36,153 bases of DNA from Candidatus Scalindua sp. GTDB lineage: Bacteria > Planctomycetota > Brocadiia > Brocadiales > Scalinduaceae. The stretch lies in assembly GCA_021777035.1 (NCBI GenBank), contig JAIQZR010000129.1:1-36153 (forward strand), written 5' to 3'. A program made the position numbers and the translations under genes. Positions 24,825 through 33,248 of the stretch are shown here, piece after piece (the stretch's first letter is position 1; every line of letters starts with the position of its first letter). A model generated the notes under the pieces. That model saw only the letters and a list, made by a program, of their open reading frames with translations, ran no database searches and was not told where the DNA came from.

Positions 24825-25127
24825 TCATTCTTCGTCTACATCAAACCATAATTCATCGACATCATTCCTGTGAACTCTGATATTAGTTTTTCCTTTAGCA
24901 ATATACGAGGACAATTCATTAATATTCCCTATAGCGAAGGAAAGAAACGCCGGATCATCTATTTCGTATCTGAGAATTTGTTCATACGCTCTAAAGGCGG
25001 TTTCGACATCTACCTTGCCATTTCTGAGTGTTGTGACAACTTCTGCTAATTTTGATATACAATCCGGAGAAATTTGGTGAAAGTATGCTCTTTCTTCAGG
25101 TTGGTTCCAATCAGGTGCATTAATCAT
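24825..25127 (-). CDS. hypothetical small acidic protein
   Basis: 100 residues from the internal ATG at 25125-25127 (MINAPDWNQPEERAYFHQIS). The longer frame to 25211 adds an AT-coded, hydrophobic, unlikely segment. Acidic and helical, ending DVDELWFDVDEE. There is no signal, membrane segment or cysteine pair that would suggest function, and I do not recognise a family. It is divergent from the protoglobin gene. No strong ribosome-binding site is seen for either start. Confidence 0.5.
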   Translation of the reverse strand: MINAPDWNQPEERAYFHQISPDCISKLAEVVTTLRNGKVDVETAFRAYEQILRYEIDDPAFLSFAIGNINELSSYIAKGKTNIRVHRNDVDELWFDVDEE

Positions 25128-25330
25128 AATCGTATTATTAACTAAAATATAAGAATTATTATATATAAAGACACCAATTTTATCTACTAAATTGTGTGAT
25201 AACAAGTACATATGATTATTAAAGAAAAAAGTTGAACTTTAATGTATACCTGTTATAATCTAACAATCATTACAGATTGTAAGGTTTGGTAATTTATGAA
25301 AGTAATTTTTGTTGAGAAAGGAGTTTGTAG

Positions 25331-25984
25331 ATGTCAATTATGTCAGACGCATACGGGAAGATGTATCCTATGGAGATGAAAGAGAAGAAATCTTCCGGTA
25401 AACCAACGAAGGTTTTAGATGTTCCCGAATTTAAACAAGCATGGGATCTTCACAGGGAAACCAGTATGGATATTGTGAAGCGTTTTGAGTACATGGCTCA
25501 ATGTGTGGATTTTACAGATAAGGATACAGAGGCTATTAAAGAATCAACAGATATAATTGCCGCAAACCTGAAGACAATCCTTGACCATATTTATTATGAA
25601 AAGCTGATAAATGATCCATGGATGTCCAGGTGGTTCAGGGACGAAGATGGGAAAATTTCCGAGAAATATGTTGATGTCCGGAGAGCAAAACAGCAAAAGT
25701 TTCTTCTTCGAATTTTGGAGTGCAAATGGGATGAAGATTTTTTAAACCATGTTCGATGGGTTGGTGCTATACATGTACCAACGTTCGGGCTTGAGGACAT
25801 GTATATACCGATGAGATTGAATATCGCACTCTGGGGTTATATTCACCAATACCTGTTTAATCTTTTTGCTGAGGAGCTGAGGAGTGATCCGGATAAGCTG
25901 CGCAGGATTACGACTGCCTGGACGAAGCTTTTCTGGCTGGTTATAGACCTTTATCATATTGAATATTTACCTTCATGGATGTAA
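25331..25984 (+). CDS. protoglobin-domain haem protein
   Basis: 217 residues, soluble, matching protoglobin (PF11563) / globin-sensor domains without any output domain. The haem pocket segment is LNHVRWVGAIHVPTFGLEDM, placing the likely proximal histidine at H148, followed by IPMRLNIALWGYIHQYL (helix G region). The N-terminal extension and all-helical core fit. Likely roles are binding O2, NO or CO as a sensor or scavenger; NO chemistry would suit an anammox-like host, but that is inference. An AAGGAG site lies well placed before ATG 25331. It stands alone. Confidence 0.8.
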   Translation: MSIMSDAYGKMYPMEMKEKKSSGKPTKVLDVPEFKQAWDLHRETSMDIVKRFEYMAQCVDFTDKDTEAIKESTDIIAANLKTILDHIYYEKLINDPWMSRWFRDEDGKISEKYVDVRRAKQQKFLLRILECKWDEDFLNHVRWVGAIHVPTFGLEDMYIPMRLNIALWGYIHQYLFNLFAEELRSDPDKLRRITTAWTKLFWLVIDLYHIEYLPSWM

Positions 25985-26119
25985 TCAGTGTTATAATTAG
26001 ACTGAGTAGCTGTTTCAAGGTGTGTTATAGGTTGCTTTGCCCGTAGTAGCGGGCAAAGCAACGGTGTTCATTAATGTAGTAATGGGTAAATTTACTGAAA
26101 TTACTCTTGCATGAAAAAT

Positions 26120-27001
26120 TTATTTTAATTTTAGGTACTGTGCCAGATTTGATTTTTTGTTCATTACCGGTATGATTTTTCCCTTGCTCGAGGTGAGTAC
26201 TGTCATTACACCCGGTCCATGGCCCGCTATAACACAGTCTGAATGGACTATGATGCCTATTGAAATAGCATCAGTTTTGTAAATCCTTCCATAGGAGTGA
26301 TCTGCATCAGAGATTGCTACGAAATCCCCAAATTTAAGTGTTCCGAGTCCGAATTTTTTGACGATTTTTTCATCGAACATCTGAATATCATAGTCCCCTG
26401 AATAGCTATGGTTCGAGCCTAGTCCTGAGCCCATAATAGCAGCTGGAACTATATGGGTTACCGGGAACTTGATAGTGCCTTTCGATTCTTTTACGGGTAT
26501 TTTTGATAAGAGGCTGGGAGAGATATTCATCACATGTATGTCAGGATAATAGTTTGTTAATACTAATCCTGTCCCATATGCCTTAATCTGCATCTTGTCA
26601 CCTACTACCATCTTTTCAAGGGCCTTTGGTGGGAAGTCTACTATCACATGTTCAATGCCGCCGTGTTTTCCCGTTACAACACCTTTGGTTCCCTTGGCAT
26701 CACCGGATACAATTTTTACCTCATTTCCGGCGCACGCCAGCGTATTAAGTCCGGCGTTTGGTGACCAGCTTCCTGTCGGTTTCTCTGTGTTCGATATACT
26801 GACTCCCGGCTCTACATGATCAGCTGCCCAGCCAATGGCCGGATCTCCAATCCTGATGTTGTAAGTAATTCCGCCAACACTGGGAAGAACAAGCGGTGTA
26901 CCGTCAGCGCTGATGACGTATGGTGTGTTGGCAAAGGTAGGGCTTGATATCTGTCCTACTACTGATTGCATGACTAATTTTTTTTCGTTTGTTTTAATCA
27001 A
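26120..27001 (-). CDS. DUF4438-domain protein
   Basis: 293 residues, likely cytoplasmic. The sequence matches the DUF4438 family (structural example Thermotoga TM1086). Typical runs are VVGQISSPTFANTPYVISAD near the start, NTLACAGNEVKIVSGDAKG, MGSGLGSNHSYSGDYDIQMF and DHSYGRIYKTDAISIGIIVH, then HSDCVIAGHGPGVMTVLTS. Glycine-rich and beta-strand rich, with conserved histidines and aspartates near 200-265 that could bind a metal. The function of the family is unknown. A GGAG site upstream supports ATG 26999-27001. Confidence 0.75.
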   Translation of the reverse strand: MIKTNEKKLVMQSVVGQISSPTFANTPYVISADGTPLVLPSVGGITYNIRIGDPAIGWAADHVEPGVSISNTEKPTGSWSPNAGLNTLACAGNEVKIVSGDAKGTKGVVTGKHGGIEHVIVDFPPKALEKMVVGDKMQIKAYGTGLVLTNYYPDIHVMNISPSLLSKIPVKESKGTIKFPVTHIVPAAIMGSGLGSNHSYSGDYDIQMFDEKIVKKFGLGTLKFGDFVAISDADHSYGRIYKTDAISIGIIVHSDCVIAGHGPGVMTVLTSSKGKIIPVMNKKSNLAQYLKLK

Positions 27002-27079
27002 TTTTATAACTCCTTTAGTTTCTGGAATGCTATTTTGAAATGTAAAAACAAAATCTAATGTGGCCCTCTTTCGTTCCTG

Positions 27080-27211
27080 CTAACGCCTTGTATAATCAAT
27101 AAACAACGTAGGCCAGATTAACACATTTGTCGCTATTCTACCAAATAATTCTAAGCAGTAATTGGGCCTTGACCACCTGGCCTTATTGATGTTATATTTC
27201 TTCGGTTTCAT
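27080..27211 (-). CDS. possible 43-residue basic protein
   Basis: A GGAGATC stretch directly before ATG 27209-27211 supports a start inside a longer 77-codon frame. The peptide is MKPKKYNINKARWSRP, then a hydrophobic stretch (LFGRIATNVLIWPTLFI), ending DYTRR. It could be a small membrane-associated protein. It lies 79 bp upstream of the DUF4438 gene on the same strand and could share its transcript. The case is weak. Confidence 0.3.
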   Translation of the reverse strand: MKPKKYNINKARWSRPNYCLELFGRIATNVLIWPTLFIDYTRR

Positions 27212-27322
27212 GATCTCCATTAATACTATGTTAAAGATGATTGGTTTTGTACTGTTAAGAGGAGGAGAATACATGCATAAAATAACCTGCTCTTTAGGAA
27301 AGGAGAACTGCACAAAATAAAG

Positions 27323-28102
27323 ATGGAAATCTTTGACATACTCATCTCTACTATTTTATTAAGGCCATACGTCTTTGTCTTATTGGGATTCTATTTAATT
27401 GCCGGCAGTGTTCAACTTGGGTTGAAGAGGATTGCCGTTTTTACCATATTGGCCTATTTTATTGCATTCATATCTGAGTACGCCTCTACCCGTATTGGTT
27501 TTCCTTATGGTTTTTATTATTACACTGGTGAGACTCATGGGAAAGAGTTGTTTATTTCTAATGTTCCATTTATGGACTCACTTTCGTACTCTTTCCTGGG
27601 ATATTTCAGCTATTCTCTTGCCCTGCTGATAGTTTCGCCGGTAACCAGGAAAGGGTGTAAATTTGGACTGTCGCATCCTCCCTGGTACTCAAAAAAAGTA
27701 CTCGTCATCGCCGCAATATTGTTTGTGCTCCAGGACGTATTGATAGATCCGATTTCTCTCAGGGGTTCCAAGTGGTTTCTTGGACAGATATATTTTTATC
27801 CTGAAGAGGGTATGTACTTTGGCGTGCCTTTATCTAACTTTTTCGGATGGCTTTTGGTGGGACTTGCAATTGTATACTGTTTTCAAAAGTTAGACAACAG
27901 AATGGGCTGGTCTAAAGAATTTGCCGGAAATGCTCTCATGGGTCCGATATTATATTTTCTGAATATGGTATTTATTTTGTCAGTAACATTTTATATTGGT
28001 GAGTACGTTATAGGAATAATAAGCTTTTCTATTTTCAGCATACTTATCTTTATAACCATACTGAAAATCCGTCATGCCTTCTTAATAAGTACTAACGGTT
28101 AG
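27323..28102 (+). CDS. carotenoid-biosynthesis membrane protein, CruF-like (PF04240)
   Basis: 259 residues with about seven transmembrane helices. The family is carotenoid 1,2-hydratase / CruF-like. Typical segments are ISEYASTRIGFPYGFYYYTG, VPFMDSLSYSFLGYFSYS, VLQDVLIDPISLRGSKWFLG, and YFYPEEGMYFGVPLSNFFGW, with conserved acidic residues probably acting in hydration. It would act on an acyclic carotenoid or a related isoprenoid in the membrane. No other carotenoid gene is nearby. A GGAGA site lies 18 bases before ATG 27323, rather far. Confidence 0.75.
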   Translation: MEIFDILISTILLRPYVFVLLGFYLIAGSVQLGLKRIAVFTILAYFIAFISEYASTRIGFPYGFYYYTGETHGKELFISNVPFMDSLSYSFLGYFSYSLALLIVSPVTRKGCKFGLSHPPWYSKKVLVIAAILFVLQDVLIDPISLRGSKWFLGQIYFYPEEGMYFGVPLSNFFGWLLVGLAIVYCFQKLDNRMGWSKEFAGNALMGPILYFLNMVFILSVTFYIGEYVIGIISFSIFSILIFITILKIRHAFLISTNG

Positions 28103-28128
28103 TTCAAAGTTTAGGAAATTCAAAGTTT

Positions 28129-28238
28129 GGCAGGAGCCGTCTCCCGACGGCGATTGTAAGCGTTCAAATGCAATAATTCGGTCGCCAACCCGCCCGAACG
28201 TACTGTTCGGTACGGGCGGGCTGGAGTTGGCTCCTACC
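28129..28238 (-). mobile_element. 110-bp miniature inverted-repeat element, copy 2 (inverted)
   Basis: Ends are GGCAGGAGCC and GGCTCCTACC (9 of 10 complementary). Read in reverse complement it follows copy 1 (16951-17060) base for base over most of its length, including the shared CCCGCCCGTACCGAAC palindrome; the AT-rich middle differs. Equal length and defined ends argue for mobility rather than a fixed structural repeat. Confidence 0.8.
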
Positions 28239-28390
28239 TGAGTATTTATGCCTGTTACGCTTCCTATTGACAACTTGTCAGAAAATTTGCAGTTTCAGGC
28301 CGAAAATCATGTTTTGGGACACATTTGTTTTTTTCATATCCTAACAATCTCTAGTATTTTTGGAAAGCGTTGTAATGAGCATGACTTTAC

Positions 28391-28420
28391 TTGACAACTC
28401 GCTATTTTACTTGCTAAAAT
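28391..28420 (+). promoter_or_regulatory. sigma70-type promoter for the Rieske/cytochrome b cluster
   Basis: TTGACA (28391-28396), 18-bp spacer, TAAAAT (28415-28420) with an extended TG at 28412-28413. It would start transcription near 28427, about 54 bases before the cupredoxin ATG. A second TTGACA at 28429 has a poorly spaced -10. Confidence 0.5.
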
Positions 28421-28480
28421 ACGCCTCATTGACAAAGTAGGTTATTTTATATTATTTCGTTGGGAAAGGGGATATTCAGT

Positions 28481-29191
28481 ATGAAATTTTTTGTGAAATT
28501 TTTTGTTGTAGCACTGCTTGTCGCATTTTGTCACACACATAATGTTTCAGCTCAGGCATTAACAGCAGAAGAATCGAAGGCAGCACAGGCAAAATTAATA
28601 GAAGCATTGAAGGCGTTGAAGAAGGAGATCAGGACTGAGGTTAATGTTGAAAATGGTGGTACAATTACCGGTACCGTAAAATGCAAAAGAGTTAAGCATC
28701 CTCAAGATGTTGTTGTCTATATCGAAGAGGTGAATGGCAACGATTATCCTGCTCCAGAGGAGAAGGGTGTTCTAGATCAGTTGAATCTGACATTTGTTCC
28801 TCATGTTATAGCTGTGCAGAAAGGTACAAAGATTGATTTTCCAAACAGTGATAGTGTAAGGCATAATCTCTATTCACCACCGGACTGTTGTAAACAGTTT
28901 AACCTGGGTACTTACGATGTTGGCGTTATCAAAACCGTTGATTTTGATCAGGTCTGCTCCGTGCCTCTTTTATGTAATGTACACGCGGAGATGTCAGCAT
29001 TTGTTTTGGTGCTGAATAATCCGTATTTTTCCGTTACCGGAAAAGACGGCGTCTTTACAATAGAAAATGTACCACCTGGTACATATAAGGTAAGTGCATG
29101 GCATGAAAAATTGAGAACTGTTACTCAGGATGTGACTGTTGAAGCAGGAAAAACAGCAAACGTTGATTATGATTTGAAGAAGAAAAAATAA
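28481..29191 (+). CDS. exported cupredoxin-like protein with C-terminal regulatory-like domain
   Basis: 236 residues from ATG 28481, with AAAGGGGA at 28465-28472; a longer frame from TTG 28460 would place that site inside the gene. The signal peptide is cleaved after VSA (24). The middle domain has the four ligands of a type-1 copper site: H128 (VRHNLY), C165, H168 and M171 (PLLCNVHAEM). Residues 183-232 form a carboxypeptidase-regulatory-like beta-sandwich (GVFTIENVPPGTYKVSAWHE). It is the first gene of the respiratory cluster, 4 bp before the Rieske gene. It may carry electrons from the complex. Similar proteins are called methylamine-utilisation-like or plastocyanin-like. Confidence 0.75.
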   Translation: MKFFVKFFVVALLVAFCHTHNVSAQALTAEESKAAQAKLIEALKALKKEIRTEVNVENGGTITGTVKCKRVKHPQDVVVYIEEVNGNDYPAPEEKGVLDQLNLTFVPHVIAVQKGTKIDFPNSDSVRHNLYSPPDCCKQFNLGTYDVGVIKTVDFDQVCSVPLLCNVHAEMSAFVLVLNNPYFSVTGKDGVFTIENVPPGTYKVSAWHEKLRTVTQDVTVEAGKTANVDYDLKKKK

Positions 29192-29195
29192 AATA

Positions 29196-29720
29196 ATGGA
29201 TTGCCAAACTACATCAAACGAAAAGACAATAACGGATGTCAAAGTTGTAAATCGAAGGAGGGCGCTCTATCTACTTGGTTGGGGTTTTATAGGCGTATTC
29301 CTGACTACAGTAGTTGGTTCTGCCATCAGGTTCTTTTTTCCGCGTATAATTTATGAGCCTCCTACTAAATACAAGGTAGGTTATCTTCATGAATATACGT
29401 TAGGAGTCAGTGAAAGGTTTAAAAAGCAATTCAGGGTGTGGATAGTTAGAGAGACTGACAGATTATACGTGATTCAGGCTAAATGTACTCATCTGGGTTG
29501 TACTCCTAACTGGTTGTCATCTGAGGGAAAATTCAAATGTCCATGCCATGGAAGCGGATTTACACCTGATGGGGTAAATATTGAAGGCCCTGCTCCAAGA
29601 CCATTGGAAAGGTTTAAGGTCGCACTGTCTGAAGATGGGCAAATTATGGTTGATGAGAGTGTGAGGTTCAGGGGAGAGCGTGATGAGTGGCAGAAACCTG
29701 GTGCATTCCTTTCGGTTTAG
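29196..29720 (+). CDS. Rieske iron-sulfur protein of a cytochrome bc complex
   Basis: 174 residues. One N-terminal transmembrane helix (28-48) with a twin-arginine-like VVNRRRALYL. The [2Fe-2S] ligands are C97, H99 in CTHLGC and C115, H118 in CPCHGSGF; C102 and C117 form the usual disulfide. It takes electrons from quinol at the Qo site and passes them to a mobile acceptor outside the cytoplasm. Length and the PAPRPLERF end are typical of the b6f-like group (PetC type). It starts 4 bp after the cupredoxin stop; a hairpin separates it from cytochrome b. Confidence 0.95.
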   Translation: MDCQTTSNEKTITDVKVVNRRRALYLLGWGFIGVFLTTVVGSAIRFFFPRIIYEPPTKYKVGYLHEYTLGVSERFKKQFRVWIVRETDRLYVIQAKCTHLGCTPNWLSSEGKFKCPCHGSGFTPDGVNIEGPAPRPLERFKVALSEDGQIMVDESVRFRGERDEWQKPGAFLSV

Positions 29721-29786
29721 TTGTTTGGTTGAGAAAAATTGGATTTACCGCTTCAGGCATTTCATTAGTTGTTAAGCTTTCGATAG

Positions 29787-29816
29787 AACGGTATAGCCGA
29801 TTCAGGCTATACCGTT
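29787..29816 (+). terminator. hairpin between Rieske and cytochrome b genes
   Basis: Perfect 12-bp stem, AACGGTATAGCC-gattca-GGCTATACCGTT, without a following T-run. It may limit read-through or protect the upstream mRNA rather than end it. Confidence 0.5.
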
Positions 29817-29951
29817 TGTCCTACGTAGTTTTGTATAACATATTATCCGGCGTTCTCCAGGTTGTGCATCTACTGATGCGAGGTGAGATTTCTACTCTTT
29901 TTGTTGAAATTTTGCTTTTTTTCCTGATACAGATGGACAGGAGGTTTGTGG

Positions 29952-30776
29952 TTGAGTAGCAAAGATGATAAAGATAAACGGAATATGCGGGAGTTGGTAA
30001 AGGCAAAAGGCCTTCCCGGAGCAATTAAACATTTCATAGGAAATTCACAGATTTGGCGTTCCTTTTTTCGACATAGTCTAAAGGATACACCAAAGACAAG
30101 GGTGCAGACCGTAATAAGTAATGTGTTTCTCCATCTGCATCCTGCCAAAGTGAAAAGACATGCTCCATTATTCAAGTTTACATGGTGTATGGGCGGCATA
30201 ACCTTCTTTACATTCCTTGTTTTAACGATAACGGGCGTTGCTCTGATGTTTTACTATCACCCAAATGTAAGAGACGCATACTGGGACATGAAAGGGTTGG
30301 AGAACCATGTACCTTTCGGCCTGCTTCTGAGAAATCTTCACAGGTGGGGCGCTCATTTGATGGTGATAACGGTTTGGTTTCATATGTTCAGGGTCTTTAT
30401 GACGGGTTCATACAAACCGCCAAGAGAATTTAATTGGGTGATAGGCGTTGTTCTTCTGGTTTTTACACTTCTTTTGAGTTTCACCGGTTATCTGCTTCCA
30501 TGGGATCAATTGGGCTTTTGGGCTGTTACAGTAGGTACTAACATGGCCAGGTCTACACCCGGCTTGGGGCATGAAGGTCCTTTTGGTGAGTTACTTGGTA
30601 TGACCGCTTACAACGACATAAGGTTTGCATTGTTAGGTGGATCGATGGTTGGTGGTAATGCGCTTTTAAGAGCGTATATATGGCATTGTATCGGGTTGCC
30701 TCTAATAGTAAGCATATTTTTAATAGTGCATTTCTGGAGAATCCGTAAGGACGGAGGTATTTCGGGTAAACTGTAG
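29952..30776 (+). CDS. cytochrome b6-type subunit of the bc complex
   Basis: 274 residues from TTG 29952, seven bases after AGGAGG (29939-29944); TTG 29946 is too close to that site. A cytoplasmic N-terminal tail of about 75 residues precedes four transmembrane helices. Haem-ligand histidines are H130/H144 ([16 protein letters not shown], gap 13) and H245/H260 ([18 protein letters not shown], gap 14). The 14-residue gap in the second pair is a mark of b6-type, not mitochondrial-type, cytochrome b. [12 protein letters not shown] and [11 protein letters not shown] (Qo/Qi regions) are present. It pairs with the subunit IV-like gene at 33249. PetB-like. Confidence 0.93.
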   Translation: MSSKDDKDKRNMRELVKAKGLPGAIKHFIGNSQIWRSFFRHSLKDTPKTRVQTVISNVFLHLHPAKVKRHAPLFKFTWCMGGITFFTFLVLTITGVALMFYYHPNVRDAYWDMKGLENHVPFGLLLRNLHRWGAHLMVITVWFHMFRVFMTGSYKPPREFNWVIGVVLLVFTLLLSFTGYLLPWDQLGFWAVTVGTNMARSTPGLGHEGPFGELLGMTAYNDIRFALLGGSMVGGNALLRAYIWHCIGLPLIVSIFLIVHFWRIRKDGGISGKL

Positions 30777-30796
30777 GGGCACGATGCCTCGTGCCC
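30777..30796 (+). terminator. hairpin after cytochrome b gene
   Basis: GGGCACGA-tgcc-TCGTGCCC directly after the stop codon, no T-run. It may be a processing or stabilising structure, or a dispersed repeat. Confidence 0.45.
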
Positions 30797-30966
30797 TTAT
30801 ACAACGTACTCCAGCACTGTATCTGGAAAACAATGTCACGTCATGGATCGGATCAGGGCACATTGCTGCGTGTTCCTATTATTAGAGGATTCTGTCGAGT
30901 AATGAGAGAAAATGTTTTTTGTTCGAATGAAGAGATTCGTATTATTGAATTTCTGGCTTGTTGACA

Positions 30967-31019
30967 TTCCTCTCTTTCGAGAGGAGTCCAAATACTGGAA
31001 TCCTTTCGAAAGAGAGGAA
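30967..31019. repeat. inverted repeat between cytochrome b and the small membrane gene
   Basis: Perfect 14-bp arms: TTCCTCTCTTTCGA (30967-30980) and its complement (31006-31019), loop 25. It lies 50 bp before the small gene. Confidence 0.55.
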
Positions 31020-31070
31020 CATGTTCTTGCTTTACGCAACAGGTACTAATTAGAAATTAGGAGAAAGAAA

Positions 31071-31211
31071 TTGGAAAACTTTTGGCACATAATAAGTAAA
31101 CCTGACAATATTCCGATAATTGGTCTGATGGTTCTGTTAGTTTTTTTTACGTGGTTGGCGTTTAGTCAGGCATTCGAACATGATAGACTAAGTGAAGAAG
31201 AGAAAAAATAG
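31071..31211 (+). CDS. 46-residue single-helix membrane protein of the bc cluster
   Basis: TTG 31071 follows AGGAG at a normal distance. The peptide begins MENFWHIISKPDNIPIIGLM, continues as one transmembrane helix (VLLVFFTWLAF) and ends in a charged tail (HDRLSEEEKK). Position between cytochrome b and the oxidoreductase, good ribosome-binding site and one helix argue that it is a real small subunit or assembly factor. The KPDNIP(I/V) helix start resembles small proteins I recall from bc-complex operons of other bacteria; this is from memory. Confidence 0.65.
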   Translation: MENFWHIISKPDNIPIIGLMVLLVFFTWLAFSQAFEHDRLSEEEKK

Positions 31212-31241
31212 TTGTCATTTATATATAAGAGGAATAATTAA

Positions 31242-32951
31242 GTGGATTATAGGGTAGTCCAGGCTGATGAGAATTGGTTCAGAGAGAATATAAGTTGTCA
31301 ATACGCTTGTCCAGTTAACACTCCTGCGTCCAGTTATATTGAGAGGATTCAGGAAGGGGATTATGATGGCGCATTGGGTTTGAACTATATGGCAAACCTG
31401 TTTCCACATATCCTTGGCAGGGTTTGTACGCATCCGTGTGAGAGTGCTTGTCGTAGGGGCAAGATTGATGAGCCGGTATCAATCTGTTCACTTAAGAGAG
31501 TTGCGGCAGATTTTGCAGAAAAAGAATATCCTACAGACCGTTTAACTGCAAAAAAAACAGGCAAAAAAGTTGCCATAATAGGGGCCGGGCCATCCGGGCT
31601 TGCTGCCGGCAATGATTTAGCGATTATGGGACACGATGTTACAATCTTTGAGGCGCTTCCTATGGCTGGGGGTATGTTAAGTGTCGGTATTCCCCCTTAC
31701 CGGCTGCCTTGGAATAAGATAGAGGGTGCGGTTAACTGGGTTAAAGAGCTCGGCATAAAGCTTAAACTGAACAGTCCTGTAAAGAGTCCTGAAGCGTTTG
31801 ATAAATTAGTCAAAAAATATGATGCGGTATATATAGCAGCAGGCGCCCACAAATCACCGGAGTTAGATATAGCCGGAGAGAATCTTAAAGGGGTTCTGCA
31901 CGGTATCACGTATATGAAAGATATTAACCTGGGGAGACAGAAGAGAGTGCCGTCAAGGGTGGCCGTGGTAGGTGGAGGGTTTACGGCAATTGATTGTGCA
32001 AGGTCATCCCTGCGGTTAGGTGCCAAAGAGGTTTTTATAATATATAGAAGGACATTGAAGGAGATGCCTGCGGGTGAGCTTGAAGTGAGCATGGCAGAGG
32101 AAGAGGCAATAAAAATACTATACTTAACTACACCAATAAAGATATTGGGAGATAAAAAATCAAAGGTAACGGCTATAGAGTGTATAAAGAATAAACTGGG
32201 TGAAGCTGATGCAAGTGGCAGAAGAAGGCCTGAACCTGTTCCCGGTAGTGAGTTTACTTTACCGGTAGATATGGTAATTGCTGCGATTGGTCAGTCACCG
32301 GATATAAGTTTTCTGTCTGAAGAATCAGGTATTAAATTTACTAAATGGGGTACTATAGAGGTTGATGCCGTCAATTTTACTACAGGCAGGTCGGGAGTTT
32401 TTGCAGGTGGAGACTTTATGACCGGGCCAAGGAATGCTATTGAAGTTATAGGCGACGGTAGAAAGGCCGCCAGGGCCATAGACAAACATTTGAGTGGTGA
32501 CAAAGAAAGTGGCTATAATTACTTCTTTAAGGATAAAGGGCCGACGAGAAACGATCTTGGTTACGAGTCAATACCACGCCAGGAACAGAATGCTGTACCT
32601 ATGGGATCAAGATGGGACATTGATAAAGAGGTCGAGCTCGGTTTCTCAAAAGAAAATGCTTCTAAAGAAGCAGACAGGTGTCTGCTTTGTCACTATAATA
32701 TATTTATAGATAATGAAAAGTGCATACTTTGTGGTGGGTGTATAGATGTTTGTCCTCACGACTGTATTATGATGCTGTCCAGGGACAAGGTGGAGACTGA
32801 TAGTATGCTTGATGGACAAATACCTGGTGACTGGGATGCTGTTATGGCTATGGATGAGGAGGCGTGTATTAGATGCGGCCTTTGTGTCAAAAGATGCCCG
32901 GTAGACGCAATAAAGATGAAGAGATTCTCTTATACAGAGGCCGCAGTGTAA
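31242..32951 (+). CDS. FAD/NAD(P) oxidoreductase with C-terminal 2x[4Fe-4S] domain (GltD-like)
   Basis: 569 residues from GTG 31242 (AAGAGGAA upstream). Order: N-terminal cysteine-rich helical domain (CQYACPVNTP, CTHPCESACRRG, CSLKR) of the glutamate-synthase small-subunit type; FAD loop VAIIGAGPSGLAAG; second Rossmann loop VAVVGGGFTAIDCARSS followed by IIYRRT, arginines that favour NADP(H); then two ferredoxin clusters, CILCGGCIDVCP (about 494-505) and CIRCGLCVKRCP (about 542-553). Cytoplasmic. In anammox bacteria, similar proteins are encoded with Rieske/cytochrome b genes and are proposed to couple quinone chemistry to NAD(P)H. Here it sits between cytochrome b and subunit IV, so it is probably a complex subunit. 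Confidence 0.9.
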   Translation: MDYRVVQADENWFRENISCQYACPVNTPASSYIERIQEGDYDGALGLNYMANLFPHILGRVCTHPCESACRRGKIDEPVSICSLKRVAADFAEKEYPTDRLTAKKTGKKVAIIGAGPSGLAAGNDLAIMGHDVTIFEALPMAGGMLSVGIPPYRLPWNKIEGAVNWVKELGIKLKLNSPVKSPEAFDKLVKKYDAVYIAAGAHKSPELDIAGENLKGVLHGITYMKDINLGRQKRVPSRVAVVGGGFTAIDCARSSLRLGAKEVFIIYRRTLKEMPAGELEVSMAEEEAIKILYLTTPIKILGDKKSKVTAIECIKNKLGEADASGRRRPEPVPGSEFTLPVDMVIAAIGQSPDISFLSEESGIKFTKWGTIEVDAVNFTTGRSGVFAGGDFMTGPRNAIEVIGDGRKAARAIDKHLSGDKESGYNYFFKDKGPTRNDLGYESIPRQEQNAVPMGSRWDIDKEVELGFSKENASKEADRCLLCHYNIFIDNEKCILCGGCIDVCPHDCIMMLSRDKVETDSMLDGQIPGDWDAVMAMDEEACIRCGLCVKRCPVDAIKMKRFSYTEAAV

Positions 32952-33022
32952 AGTGGCCGTTAACAGCCAGAGGAACAAATTGGTCTCTTAGAAAAAATAT
33001 TTTAACCAATTTTGGCAAAAAA

Positions 33023-33168
33023 AATCGAATATCGAAATCCGAAATCTGAAACAAATACAAAGTCCAAATGCTCTAAATATTAATCATTCAGTGTTGAACA
33101 TATTTTTTGTTTAGAACATTTGTTTTTTTGACATTCGGATTTGTTTCGAATTTTGTGTTTCGGGTTCC
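33023..33168. repeat. long imperfect inverted repeat before the subunit IV gene
   Basis: The left arm (33023-33076, AATCGAATATCGAAATCCG...) pairs imperfectly with the right arm (33111-33168, ...CATTCGGATTTGTTTCGAA). Arms share CGAAACAAAT and CTAA/TTAG ends. It looks like a degraded miniature element or dispersed repeat of AT-rich genomes. Confidence 0.45.
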
Positions 33169-33248
33169 TTATTTTCCAGATTGTCCGGGTTAGGTTTTAG
33201 TACAGGTTACGGCGAATTATACTTTAAATTTCGAGAAGGGAATATTAG

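Larger units (their letters stand above)
28103..28480. other. 380-bp intergenic region with miniature element and promoter
   Basis: Holds the 110-bp element (28129-28238) and the probable promoter of the respiratory cluster (28391-28420). No gene is seen. Confidence 0.6.

Noticed and set aside
28460..28480. TTG at 28460 as start of the cupredoxin-like gene
   Set aside because: It would put the AAAGGGGA ribosome-binding site inside the gene; ATG 28481 gives correct spacing and a normal signal peptide.
32680..32696. CLLCH in the oxidoreductase as a c-type haem site (CxxCH)
   Set aside because: The protein is cytoplasmic with no signal peptide, and CLxC is a usual cysteine pair before the ferredoxin domain in GltD-like proteins.
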